DNA of 39,952 nt from positions 1 through 39,952 of the forward strand of contig VBMB01000138.1 in the NCBI GenBank assembly GCA_005878525.1, read 5' to 3'. The notes below the pieces were generated by a model that worked only from the letters and a program-made list of their open reading frames with translations, did no database searches and was not told the DNA's origin. Of this stretch, positions 8,394 through 17,515 are shown in pieces. This DNA comes from Methanobacteriota archaeon (lineage in GTDB: Archaea; Thermoplasmatota; Thermoplasmata; RBG-16-68-12). Position 1 is the stretch's first letter. Each line of letters opens with the position of its first letter. The translations under genes were made by a program, and so were the position numbers.

Positions 8394-9949
8394 CCGACCT
8401 TCAGCTTCGGCCAGTCCTCGAGGACCGCGTGGGCCCCGTTGTACCCCGGAGCGCCGCTCACGCCGCCTCCGGGATGCGTGCCGGCGCCGCACAGGTACAG
8501 CCCCTCGACCGGCGTGCGGTAATTCGACCAACCGGGTACCGGCCGGAACGAGAAGAACTGGTCCGGTCCCATCTCCCCGTGCGACTGGTGCGCTTCTGTC
8601 AGCCCGAAGCGACGCTCCAGGTCGAGCGGCGTGATCACGTCGCGGGCGAGGATTGCCTTCGGGACGTTCGGCGCGTACTCGGAGAGCGTCTCGATCACTC
8701 GGTCCCCGTACGGCTCCCGTAACTCGTCCCAGGAACCCACGGCCAGGTGATATGGACTGTACTGTACGTAGATCGAGAGCGTGTGTTTCCCCGGCGGCGC
8801 GACGGACGGATCGAGGGCGCTCTGGGTGACGACCTCGAGCCAGGGATGCTCGGAGGGTCGGCCGTACTTGGCGTCGAGAAACGCGTCCTCGACGTAGTCG
8901 ATCGAGGGTCCGATGTATGTGCTTCCCCGATGATGCGGTCCGGGCGTCCGGTCGGCCGCGGACCACCGGGGGAGCTCCGACAATGCGCAGTTGACTTTCA
9001 TCGCGGCCCCGTGCATTTTGATCGCGGCGATGGCGCGGCGAAATTCGACGGGCAGGTTATCCGGTTCCACCATCTGGAGGAACGTGCGTTTCGGATCCGC
9101 GGTCGAGACGACCGCCTTGGCGTCGATCGTTCGCCCTCCTTCGAGTCGCACCCCGACTGCGCGTCCTCCCTGGACGCGAATTCTCTCGACCGGAGAGCGG
9201 AGAAGGATTTCCACGCAGCGGGCGCGTGCGGCGGCCGCGAGGGCGTCGGGCAATGCGCCCATCCCGCCAAGCACGAGCCCCCAGCCACCGACCTGGCCGT
9301 CGATGTTCCCGAGGAGGTTGTGCGCGAGCGTGAACGCGGTCCCTGGCGCCGAGGGTCCGGAGAAATGACCGATTACGCTCTCGTTCGCGAAGGCGGCTTT
9401 GACCTCATCCGACTCGAAATATTCATCGAGGAGTTCTTCCGCGCTGTAGAAGAGCAAGCGCCGGAGGAGGTCCTCCGCTTCCGGGCCGCGGAGAAGCGAG
9501 ACCAAGTCAGCGATCGGGACGGGCGGGGCGAGGAGCATCGGTTCGACGAGGTCGTAGACCTCGGCCCACATCGCCTCGTACTTCGGATACGCCGCCGCGT
9601 CTTTCTTCGAGAACTTCGCGATTTCCTTCGCGGTCTTCTTGCCGCCGGACCAGAGGAGAAGATATCGTCCATCGGGGAAAGGGCAGAAGCCCTGTGGGTC
9701 GAAGGCCACTTGCCGCAGCCCGAACTTCGCGAGCTCGAGATCCTCGATGATCTGCGGGCGGAAGAGTCCCGACACGTAAGCCGCAGCGCTGACCTTGAAT
9801 CCCGGCGCGATCTCGTCCGTGACGCACGCGCCTCCGACACGGTCTGCACGCTCGACAACGACGACGCCGAGCCCCGCTTTGGCGAGATAGTTCGCGGCGA
9901 CGAGCCCGTTATGGCCCGCCCCGATGATGACGACGTCCGCCGGGGTCAT
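8390..9949 (-). CDS. Phytoene-dehydrogenase-like NAD(P)/FAD-dependent oxidoreductase
   Basis: Start at MTPADVVIIGAGHNGLVAANYLAKAGLGVVVVERADRVGGACVTDEI (Rossmann GxGxxG). C-terminal VEGLYLCGAGTHPGGGVSGAPGYNGA is typical of this family. Confidence 0.92.
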   Translation of the reverse strand: MTPADVVIIGAGHNGLVAANYLAKAGLGVVVVERADRVGGACVTDEIAPGFKVSAAAYVSGLFRPQIIEDLELAKFGLRQVAFDPQGFCPFPDGRYLLLWSGGKKTAKEIAKFSKKDAAAYPKYEAMWAEVYDLVEPMLLAPPVPIADLVSLLRGPEAEDLLRRLLFYSAEELLDEYFESDEVKAAFANESVIGHFSGPSAPGTAFTLAHNLLGNIDGQVGGWGLVLGGMGALPDALAAAARARCVEILLRSPVERIRVQGGRAVGVRLEGGRTIDAKAVVSTADPKRTFLQMVEPDNLPVEFRRAIAAIKMHGAAMKVNCALSELPRWSAADRTPGPHHRGSTYIGPSIDYVEDAFLDAKYGRPSEHPWLEVVTQSALDPSVAPPGKHTLSIYVQYSPYHLAVGSWDELREPYGDRVIETLSEYAPNVPKAILARDVITPLDLERRFGLTEAHQSHGEMGPDQFFSFRPVPGWSNYRTPVEGLYLCGAGTHPGGGVSGAPGYNGAHAVLEDWPKLKVG

Positions 9950-10084
9950 CCCCAGCCGGGGATAACTTCGACTCCTATGGCGGTTTCGTCTTGCAGGCCT
10001 GATACGACCGCGAATTGCCTTTCGGTATGGTATTGAGTCGTTGGTTCGTGAGAGACAGCTCGGGATTCCGGCTATCAAGGAAAT

Positions 10085-11011
10085 TCAGCGACGCTTCAAC
10101 GCTGGGTTCATGATCTCCTCGAGTCCGTATCCTAGCATGGCGAAGCCTAGCACCACCACCGTGATGAAGAGTCCGGGCGGGCCAAAGTACCACCAATGAC
10201 CCTGGACAAGTGCGAGGTGGACGTACGATTCATTGACGAGGACTCCCCAGCTCTTGATCACGTCGGGTCCCGACGCGCCCAGGCCGAAGAAAGAGAGAAA
10301 GGCCTCCGTGAAGACCGAGTTCGACACGGTCAGCACGGCCTCCGCCCAAACGAGCGGCATAACGTTCGGAATAATGTGCTTACGGACGATGAAACCCGGT
10401 CGCGCACCGATCGCGCGGGACCGTTCGATGAACTGACGTTCCTTTACGGTCAGAACTTGCGATCGGATTACCCGCGCGGTGCTCGGCCAACTAACGATGG
10501 CAATTGCCAGGATGATCGTGGGGAGGCTGGGCGTAAGGATGATGACGAGTACCAGGACGAACGGGAGCCAAGGTATCACAAGGAAGAAATCGGTCATCCG
10601 CGCGAGGATCAGGTCCGTTATGCCGCCGTAGAAGCCGCCAAAGACGCCTACCGCGGTCCCGAGGACCATCGCGACGATCGATGCGCTGAACCCGATAATC
10701 AGCGAGATTTGTCCGCCATAAACGAGAAGAGTCAAGAGATCGAAGCCCTCCCAGTCGGTTCCGAGCCAGTGAGCGCTTGACGGAGGCAAGTTGTCGTCCG
10801 TCCGCTGCAGCTGCGTTGGATACGGCCCGACGAGAAGCGGAGCCCCGAACGATATGACCGAGAAGAGCACAATGATGGCGATGCCCGCGAAGGCAAGGCG
10901 GTTCTTTATCAAAACCGCAGCAAACTTACGGAACCTTTCGATGTCGTGCGAGAGCCGCTCGCGAAGCAGGGAATACCGCCTTCCGACGACGGTGGTCTCC
11001 CCCATCTTCAT
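10085..11011 (-). CDS. Peptide/nickel-type ABC transporter permease (DppC-like)
   Basis: 308 aa with PLLVGPYPTQLQRTDDNLPPSSAHWLGTDWEGFDLLTLLVYGGQISLIIGF and ERSRAIGARPGFIVRKHIIPNVMPLVWAE (EAA loop). Confidence 0.93.
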   Translation of the reverse strand: MKMGETTVVGRRYSLLRERLSHDIERFRKFAAVLIKNRLAFAGIAIIVLFSVISFGAPLLVGPYPTQLQRTDDNLPPSSAHWLGTDWEGFDLLTLLVYGGQISLIIGFSASIVAMVLGTAVGVFGGFYGGITDLILARMTDFFLVIPWLPFVLVLVIILTPSLPTIILAIAIVSWPSTARVIRSQVLTVKERQFIERSRAIGARPGFIVRKHIIPNVMPLVWAEAVLTVSNSVFTEAFLSFFGLGASGPDVIKSWGVLVNESYVHLALVQGHWWYFGPPGLFITVVVLGFAMLGYGLEEIMNPALKRR

Positions 11012-12003
11012 GCCTCGCGAACCCGAGGGTCTAGGAACATGTACAGGACATCCGCCATCGCATTGGCGACGACCACGCCAATGGTGGCGATCAGAAAAAT
11101 CCCCGAAAGGAGGGGGAAGTCAAAAGCTGTCGTAGCTTCCCAAGTGAGCTGGCCGAGGCCTTGGATGGTAAAGACAATTTCGATAACGATTGCCCCGCTC
11201 ACGACCCAACCAAAGTACAACGCGGACGCAGTCACCAACGGCAACCGCGCGTTCGGCAACGCGTGCCAGCGCAGCTGTTGACCCTGACTCAACCCCTTTG
11301 CGCGCGCGGTTATCATGTAATCTTCGGGCAAGACGTCGGTCAGGGAGTTGCGCAACGTCAGGGAAAACCAGGCAACGTTCGTGATGACGAACGTGGCGAC
11401 GGGCAGGATCAAATGCCACATGTAGTCCAGGACCGTCGAAAGCAAGTCCATCCGCGCATACGCACCAAAGTCCCAATACACGGGAAAAATACGTATGGTT
11501 ACTGAGAGGCTGAAGATCAACAAGAGAGACACCCAGAAGGACGGCATCGAGTACCCAAATAGGGTGGAAAGGGTGATGATGACGTCCGCCGGGCGTCCGC
11601 GCCTCCATCCCGAGATCCGACCGAGGATGATTCCAAGCCACATGGTCGTGGCGGTGGCCACGCCGACGAGGATGAGTGTCGTCCAGAGGCGTGGGGCGAT
11701 GATGGTCGCAACGGGGACCCCTGTCTGGTACGTGATGGAGGTCCCTAGGTTCCCGGAGAACACGTTCCGGAGGTACGTGGCAAAGCGGACGATGAGGGGC
11801 TGGTCAAGGGCCCATTCGTGGATCAACGCCGCCCGGAGGGGGCACTCACCGGTCACATTCGATGTTCCGCAGCCCCGGGGCAAGAGCACGTACGTAGGGT
11901 CCCCGGCGATGACTTGAAAGAGAAGGAAATTCAGAGACGCGATGAAGAAAATGGTGATGATTACATAGACGGTCTTCCGCAATAGATACCGTCGAAAGTT
12001 CAT
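11008..12003 (-). CDS. Peptide/nickel-type ABC transporter permease (DppB-like)
   Basis: 331 aa. MNFRRYLLRKTVYVIITIFFIASLNFLLFQVIAGDPTYV N-terminus, EDYMITARAKGLSQGQQLRWHALPNARLPLVTA EAA loop. Overlaps DppC start by 4 bp. Confidence 0.93.
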   Translation of the reverse strand: MNFRRYLLRKTVYVIITIFFIASLNFLLFQVIAGDPTYVLLPRGCGTSNVTGECPLRAALIHEWALDQPLIVRFATYLRNVFSGNLGTSITYQTGVPVATIIAPRLWTTLILVGVATATTMWLGIILGRISGWRRGRPADVIITLSTLFGYSMPSFWVSLLLIFSLSVTIRIFPVYWDFGAYARMDLLSTVLDYMWHLILPVATFVITNVAWFSLTLRNSLTDVLPEDYMITARAKGLSQGQQLRWHALPNARLPLVTASALYFGWVVSGAIVIEIVFTIQGLGQLTWEATTAFDFPLLSGIFLIATIGVVVANAMADVLYMFLDPRVREA

Positions 12004-12039
12004 CCGGTCCCTTCTGGTCGCGGCCGATGCTGCTCGCCC

Positions 12040-12056
12040 GATCGCTCCCGGCGATC
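12040..12056 (-). promoter_or_regulatory. Small inverted repeat (possible mRNA stem-loop) at SBP/permease junction
   Basis: GATCGC-tcccg-GCGATC, 6-bp perfect arms and 5-nt loop, overlapping the end of the SBP stop codon. Confidence 0.4.
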
Positions 12057-14880
12057 ATCGACTCGGGACTTCGATTTTACCTTCTTCCTCCTCTTTCTTC
12101 CGGCGGCGCATCCTCAGGAAAACGGCGACCGCCACCAACACGGCGACGATGCCCAGCGCGGTGCCGGCAATGACGAGGGGCGACAACCCCGCTGGCGGCT
12201 GAGCCAGCGGATTCAAGGAGAAGTCGACGGTCTTCGTTTGTCCATCCACGACCACGATGCCGGTCTTGTTGCTCGACAAGTAACCGGTCGCACTCGCGTT
12301 GACGGAGTAAGTCCCTGGCGTGAGAGACTTGTTGTACGACCCTTGGCTATTCGCGCTCACCGCGTACTGCTGTCCGCCGCTCGCATAAATGTAGATCGCG
12401 GCTCCGGCGATCGGGGTGTTCCCGGCGGCGCTTCGTACGGTGCCCGCGATCCACCCTCGAGCCGGGATGAGGAGGAAGTTCACCGCCGTCATCGCATTCG
12501 CGGAGACGGTCACGCCCGTCGTGGTCTTGCTTTCGTGCAGAGACGCACTGGCCGTCACGGCGTACGTCCCGGCCGGAAGCAGGATGCTGTACGCCCCGGT
12601 TGAATCCGTCAAGGCGGCGTAACTCCCGGGCGACGTGCGAACCCCGGCCCCGGAAATCGCGAGTTGGGTCGTGCTATCTTTGACCGTTCCATTCACCCAA
12701 CCCAGGCCTCCGACGACCGGGACTACATGGACTTCGAACGGGTCCGAGGTGGCGCTTAACGCCCCATCGGATACCGTCAACGTCACGTTGTAGTATCCCG
12801 AGCCCGCCCATTTGTAGGAGGCCGTATCGCCCTGGGCCGCTGAGGTGGTCGAGTGGATCGTCTGGTTGCCTTCTCCCCAATGCCAGGCCCACGTCAGCGT
12901 CTCGCCCGGATCCGGGTCCGTCGAATTGCCAATGAAGGTCACTGACTGATTCACGAACGCCGTGATCGGTGGCGTGCCGGCAAGGATGGGCTTCGTAGGT
13001 GGGTTGTTCACGGGTCCGCCCATCACGGTCAAGTCGAAGAACAAGGGGTTAGCGCCCCAGAAGGCATCCATCTGGCGGTACGGATGGGCGTTCCAGTCGC
13101 CCCAACCGGTGAACCGGTCCGTCCGCCAAGCCCACTCGCCGTACGGAAAAAGGTAGATGATGTAGACTGCGCTCTCGTAGTTCAGTTTCTCGGCCGCCCG
13201 CACATCTTTCTGCCTCTGAGTGAAGTTCGTGTCAGAGAGCTGCTTCACGTAGAGGGCGGTGTAACTCGCATTGTCCCAGAAGTTGTCGTTCCAGCCATCA
13301 AGGGTGAAGCTCGACTCGATGCTGAGCAGGTAGTTCGGGTCCGGATCGCCGGACCAGTACCAGATGTATGTGTCCACTTTGCCGCCATAGACGTCCTTAC
13401 TCAGCGAATTCTCCAGCTTGGTTGTTGGGACCAGCTTGATCCCGATCTGGGCCCACGCGGTCACCAAGTAGTTGCCGACGGCCTGTTCCTGCAAGAATTC
13501 CTTCCGGACGTCCATCGAGAAGATGAGTTGCGTGCCTTGTGCGATTGTCCTCGGTTTGCCATTCGTGTCGGTGAAGCTGATTGTTCGGTTCGCTTGCCGG
13601 TACCGAGCTCCGGAGCGGTCCGTCCACCATGAGTCGTACCCAGCCCTGTCCAGGAGCGCGTTCGCCGCGCTGACATCGAACGTCAGGTTCGCGCCGGGAT
13701 CGGATGGCGGATCGTACCACCACTGTGGAGTGATCGGGGTCATGAGAGAGTCGCCCCGGACCCCGTGGCCTCCGTAGATCGTCTTTAGGATGTAATCCTT
13801 GTTTGTCGCCATTGCCATCGCCCGGCGGACGTTCTCATCGTATCGGGCGGGGTTGAGGAACGTCGTATCATACTGCGAGATGCCAATTTCATTCCAGTAC
13901 TGGGTGCTGATCAATCCCTCCTGCCGCGCGATGCCGCTCGCCCCCGCCAATGACTCGTAGCCGGCGGAGCTAAACTTCCCCATGTCGATGGCGCCGGTCT
14001 CAAGCGCGTACACCATTTGGCTCTCGTCTAGGAATTGAATCATGTAAATGGTATCAATATTGGACGGTCCCGTGTGGCTCCCGACCGGATGGTACTTGGG
14101 ATTCTTGTGAACCGCGATCGGCTGGTGCTGCGACCATTGCGTGCAGATGTTCGAGTCCGCAACGAACGGGCCGCTCCCGATTAGCCCGGGAGGGCTGCTG
14201 GTCGGACAGTTGTCGTATCGGTACTGCGCGTTGTCGAGCGCAATGCCGAACCATTGGCTTCGGGGGATGATTGGGAAGAAGAGCGCCTTGCCCGGCACAA
14301 AAGGCCGGTCGAAGTAGACGGTCACGTTCCCCGGGGACGTGACCTGCGCTTGGCATCTGGCGCCCGGGGGCGGATCCACATACGAATGCTGGGTGGGCGG
14401 CACTCCGCAAGACACGATACGGTTCGCATAAGGTTCGTAGTTCCACAAGAGGTTGAAGTTCTGGGCGTTGTAATTGATGGTGAAGGCAACGTCGGATGCG
14501 GTCAACGGGGTGCCGTCGGACCAGTTCACGTTTTGCCGAATCCAATACGTCCAATTCTGAGACGTGGCATCCGGGACAGCGTTCACCGCGATGCTAGGAA
14601 CGAAATTTCCATCTTGATCAAACGAGTACAGATAATCGTAAACCAGCCCATAGAACTCGAACGACGGATCATTTAGGCCTTGGAACGGGTTCAGTTTGTC
14701 GAGCGCTTCGAGGAAGCCGATGCGCAACTCGACCGGGGCCGCCTTCGGGGCAGGCGTGGCTGGTGCGGCTCCGACCGGCTGCACTGCGAGAACGAAGACG
14801 ACCAACCCACAAATCACGCCAAGGCGCGTCTGCCAAATACGAATCGCCTCCAAAGAGAGGTGGAACCGCCTCCGCCCCAC
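12055..14880 (-). CDS. Peptide ABC transporter substrate-binding protein with PKD domain, two carboxypeptidase-regulatory-like domains and C-terminal membrane anchor
   Basis: 941 aa. SBP_bac_5-type segments, PKD-like (STDPDPGETLTWAWHWGEG...GYYNVTLTVSDG), two GWVNGTVKDSTTQLAISGAGV.../GWIAGTVRSAAGNTPIAGAAI repeats, terminal TM plus RMRRRKKEEEE. Confidence 0.88.
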   Translation of the reverse strand: MGRRRFHLSLEAIRIWQTRLGVICGLVVFVLAVQPVGAAPATPAPKAAPVELRIGFLEALDKLNPFQGLNDPSFEFYGLVYDYLYSFDQDGNFVPSIAVNAVPDATSQNWTYWIRQNVNWSDGTPLTASDVAFTINYNAQNFNLLWNYEPYANRIVSCGVPPTQHSYVDPPPGARCQAQVTSPGNVTVYFDRPFVPGKALFFPIIPRSQWFGIALDNAQYRYDNCPTSSPPGLIGSGPFVADSNICTQWSQHQPIAVHKNPKYHPVGSHTGPSNIDTIYMIQFLDESQMVYALETGAIDMGKFSSAGYESLAGASGIARQEGLISTQYWNEIGISQYDTTFLNPARYDENVRRAMAMATNKDYILKTIYGGHGVRGDSLMTPITPQWWYDPPSDPGANLTFDVSAANALLDRAGYDSWWTDRSGARYRQANRTISFTDTNGKPRTIAQGTQLIFSMDVRKEFLQEQAVGNYLVTAWAQIGIKLVPTTKLENSLSKDVYGGKVDTYIWYWSGDPDPNYLLSIESSFTLDGWNDNFWDNASYTALYVKQLSDTNFTQRQKDVRAAEKLNYESAVYIIYLFPYGEWAWRTDRFTGWGDWNAHPYRQMDAFWGANPLFFDLTVMGGPVNNPPTKPILAGTPPITAFVNQSVTFIGNSTDPDPGETLTWAWHWGEGNQTIHSTTSAAQGDTASYKWAGSGYYNVTLTVSDGALSATSDPFEVHVVPVVGGLGWVNGTVKDSTTQLAISGAGVRTSPGSYAALTDSTGAYSILLPAGTYAVTASASLHESKTTTGVTVSANAMTAVNFLLIPARGWIAGTVRSAAGNTPIAGAAIYIYASGGQQYAVSANSQGSYNKSLTPGTYSVNASATGYLSSNKTGIVVVDGQTKTVDFSLNPLAQPPAGLSPLVIAGTALGIVAVLVAVAVFLRMRRRKKEEEEGKIEVPSR

Positions 14881-15138
14881 GCGTGATAAAGGATGCCACT
14901 GTCCCCATATGAAGGTATCTCCATGCTCTGAATCTGGAACCGTGCAAAGTCCTTCAGACGTCCTACAATAACCGAGTGCTAAAAGGCGCGCAGAAACTCG
15001 CCGATTTGACGACTTTTGTGCAAGAACCTTTAATAAAACCTGAGGTTTCGGTTTGCCCGAACCCTTCCGACGTGCGGAAACGCGCGGAGTGGGCGTTCAT
15101 GAACGAAACGGATCCAGACCAACGAAGCGAGGCGAGAG

Positions 15139-15987
15139 ATGGAGCTCTGGCTCGTCTGCGCCCTGCTCACGGTCGTCTGCTACGGCGTGGGCGAGGGCCT
15201 GTCCAAAGAGCCGACAGTCCGGCTCGGTTCAGCTCGAATGCTCGTCCTGTACGCGGTCGGTAGCGCGCCAATCTACGCCGCCTGGTTTTTCCTCGGATCC
15301 GGCTGGGACCGCCTGACGGCCGTCGGCGTGGCCCTGGCGACGGCGAGCGCGGTCTGCGGCTGCTTCGGCACGATCTTCTGGTTCCGCGCCATGGAATCCG
15401 GCACCGCGAGCGTCGTCAGCGGATTCACCGCGGCCTACCCGGTCATCACGGTCGCGGCGGCCGTCGTCATCCTCGGCGTCTCGCTCGTCCCGGTGCAGAT
15501 CGTCGCGATTGCGTTCCTGCTGATCGGCGCGGTTGTCCTCGGGCTCCACGACCACCCGGGCGAAGCCGCGGTCGGGAGAGCCTGGCTCGCCCCGATGATT
15601 GTCGCGATCATCTTGTGGGGCGCCTGGGGAATCCTGGAGCGCATGTCGATCGACGCGCTCGGCTTCGCGGGAAATGCCGGAATCTACGTGATCGTCTCGA
15701 CGCCCATCTACTTGGCCGTCGCTTCGAGAGGCTTACGAGAGAGCGGCTCCTGGGATCGTGCCGGGATCCGCGAGGCGATTCCGTCGCTGTTCCTCTTTAG
15801 CATCGCCGGGATTACAATTTTCCTGGCGATCGGGCTCGGTCCGATCGCGATCGTCGTGCCCCTCACGACGGGGTACCCGATCGTCGCGATCCTGGTGCGG
15901 CGGTTCTGGATGGACGAGCGGCTCACGTTCCCGCAGAAGTTCGCGATTGGCCTCGCGATGGTCGGGGCCTTCCTCGCGGCCCTCTGA
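15139..15987 (+). CDS. EamA/DMT family transporter
   Basis: 282 aa with about 10 TM, two-fold EamA pattern, MESGTASVVSGFTAAYPVITVAAAVVILG and IAIVVPLTTGYPIVAILVRRFWMDERLTFPQKFAIGLAMVGAFLAA. Confidence 0.86.
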   Translation: MELWLVCALLTVVCYGVGEGLSKEPTVRLGSARMLVLYAVGSAPIYAAWFFLGSGWDRLTAVGVALATASAVCGCFGTIFWFRAMESGTASVVSGFTAAYPVITVAAAVVILGVSLVPVQIVAIAFLLIGAVVLGLHDHPGEAAVGRAWLAPMIVAIILWGAWGILERMSIDALGFAGNAGIYVIVSTPIYLAVASRGLRESGSWDRAGIREAIPSLFLFSIAGITIFLAIGLGPIAIVVPLTTGYPIVAILVRRFWMDERLTFPQKFAIGLAMVGAFLAAL

Positions 15988-16026
15988 TGCGGCAAGCTTT
16001 TCAACGCGGGTCCGTCTCCGGCCGAC

Positions 16027-16932
16027 GTGTTCCGCCCGTGGCGCAGCTTCCCGACGATGGTCGCCTCGGGCCTGGTGATCGGCTTCGCGACGGGCGGCTT
16101 TCCCGCGTACTCGAAGGAGATTTCGCAGGTCGCCCTCGTGCTCGGGATGACGTTCTCGATGACCGAAATCTCGATCTCCGGGATTTCCCCGCGCGCTGAG
16201 CTGCGACCGTTCTTGGTGGCCTTCGGGATGAGCTACGTCGTCCTGAGCGGTCTGATCCTCGCCTTCGCCGTCCTGAGTCCGGATCCTCAAATCCGGAGTG
16301 GTTGGGTGCTCATGGCGGCGGTCCCCCCGGCCATCGCCGTCGTGCCGATTACGTCCATCCTCCGAGGAGATACGCGTCAGTCCGTGATTGCTTTGGCCCT
16401 TCTGTATCTGCTTGGCCTAGGTCTCGTACCGGCCATCACCCTCGTTTTCACGAACCAAGCCGCGCCGTTCGGAGAACTCGTCTTGCAAACGGTCTTGCTG
16501 ATTGGAGTCCCGCTCATCGCGTCCCGGTTCCTCCGGCGGTTTCCCCGAGTCGTCAGTTTTCGCGGTAGTGGGGTGAGCATCTCGTTCTTCTTTCTCGTCG
16601 TGGCGACGGCCGGCTCCACCCGCGGACCGTTATTGGCCCATCCCGAGCTCATCACGTCTCTCGCCCTGTTTTCGTTCGGACGGACCTTCCTATTGGGTGG
16701 GGTTGTTTTCCTGCTCACGCGGGCGCTCCGCATCCCATGGGCGGATCGAGTGGCCGTGACCACGTTCTCGTCGTTCAAGAATCTCGGCTTGACGGTCGTC
16801 CTCGCGTTCGCGGTGTTCGGCTCCGTCGCCACGTTGCCTTCAATCGTTTCCCTGGTCTTTGAGATTCTCTGGCTGGCGGCGCTGCCTTTGTTGTTCCGAG
16901 CAGACATGCCCGGAGCCGCGCCACTTGCTTAG
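16027..16932 (+). CDS. Bile acid:sodium symporter (BASS/SBF)-like membrane transporter
   Basis: 301 aa, about 9-10 TM. LGMTFSMTEISISG, PPAIAVVPITSILRGDTRQSVIAL and SFKNLGLTVVLAF resemble the SBF family. GTG start. Confidence 0.68.
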   Translation: MFRPWRSFPTMVASGLVIGFATGGFPAYSKEISQVALVLGMTFSMTEISISGISPRAELRPFLVAFGMSYVVLSGLILAFAVLSPDPQIRSGWVLMAAVPPAIAVVPITSILRGDTRQSVIALALLYLLGLGLVPAITLVFTNQAAPFGELVLQTVLLIGVPLIASRFLRRFPRVVSFRGSGVSISFFFLVVATAGSTRGPLLAHPELITSLALFSFGRTFLLGGVVFLLTRALRIPWADRVAVTTFSSFKNLGLTVVLAFAVFGSVATLPSIVSLVFEILWLAALPLLFRADMPGAAPLA

Positions 16933-16944
16933 GGGGCTGCAAGA

Positions 16945-17358
16945 TCATGCGGGCGACGGACGGGCCGAGAGCGCTCGCGAGACCGCCCCCTTGACCGGAT
17001 CGTAGTCGCGGGGATCTCGAAAGACATCGCGACCGTCCACGATGACTGCGAAGCCTTTGCCGACACGGTGGCGGAGGCCGAGCCACACACCCCTCGGCGA
17101 ATCGAGTCCCACGACCTCGATCCGAACGCGGTCCCCGAAATCCCGGAACAGGTGTTCCGCGATCCGATGCGCCCGATCCGCGTTCTCGAGCACGAAAGCC
17201 GGGGTCTCGTCCCACTCTTCGTCCCTCAGTGCCTCGACGTTCCGGTTCGTGAATGGCTGGGCGCACGCGGGCCCGCACGGCTTCAAGATCGCCGGCAGGA
17301 GGCCGAGCAGCTGGATCCGCGGGGGGCGCGTCACCACGTTCTCGAAACGGCGAACCAT
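16945..17358 (-). CDS. Conserved-looking hypothetical protein
   Basis: 137 aa, fills the gap between SBF-like and CstA genes; non-shadow ORF with CGPAC motif. Family not recognised. Confidence 0.55.
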   Translation of the reverse strand: MVRRFENVVTRPPRIQLLGLLPAILKPCGPACAQPFTNRNVEALRDEEWDETPAFVLENADRAHRIAEHLFRDFGDRVRIEVVGLDSPRGVWLGLRHRVGKGFAVIVDGRDVFRDPRDYDPVKGAVSRALSARPSPA

Positions 17359-17436
17359 GGTATCTGTCTTCCGCGGCGGTGAGGGGGCCTCTTGGGGGTC
17401 GGGCTAGCGCATCCGGGCGGGTTTGGCCGGGGCCGG

Positions 17437-17451
17437 TAAACGTGACGTTTA
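17437..17451. promoter_or_regulatory. 15-bp perfect palindrome upstream of cstA (operator candidate)
   Basis: TAAACGT-G-ACGTTTA in the divergent intergenic region between 17358 and 17516. Confidence 0.5.
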
Positions 17452-17515
17452 AGCGGCCTGACAAGAATACCCGTGGCAGCTCCTCGCAGGGGTTCGGGGA
17501 GCGGGAGGAGGTACC

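Noticed and set aside
6876-8966. 696-aa minus-strand ORF
   Set aside because: Arg/Glu/Asp-rich low-complexity translation antisense to a clear APC permease; a high-GC shadow ORF.
8747-10036. 429-aa plus-strand ORF
   Set aside because: Antisense to the FAD oxidoreductase, whose Rossmann and C-terminal motifs are clear.
14976-15263. 95-aa ORF upstream of the EamA gene
   Set aside because: Runs out of frame into EamA, composition becomes Arg-rich; no support as a separate gene.
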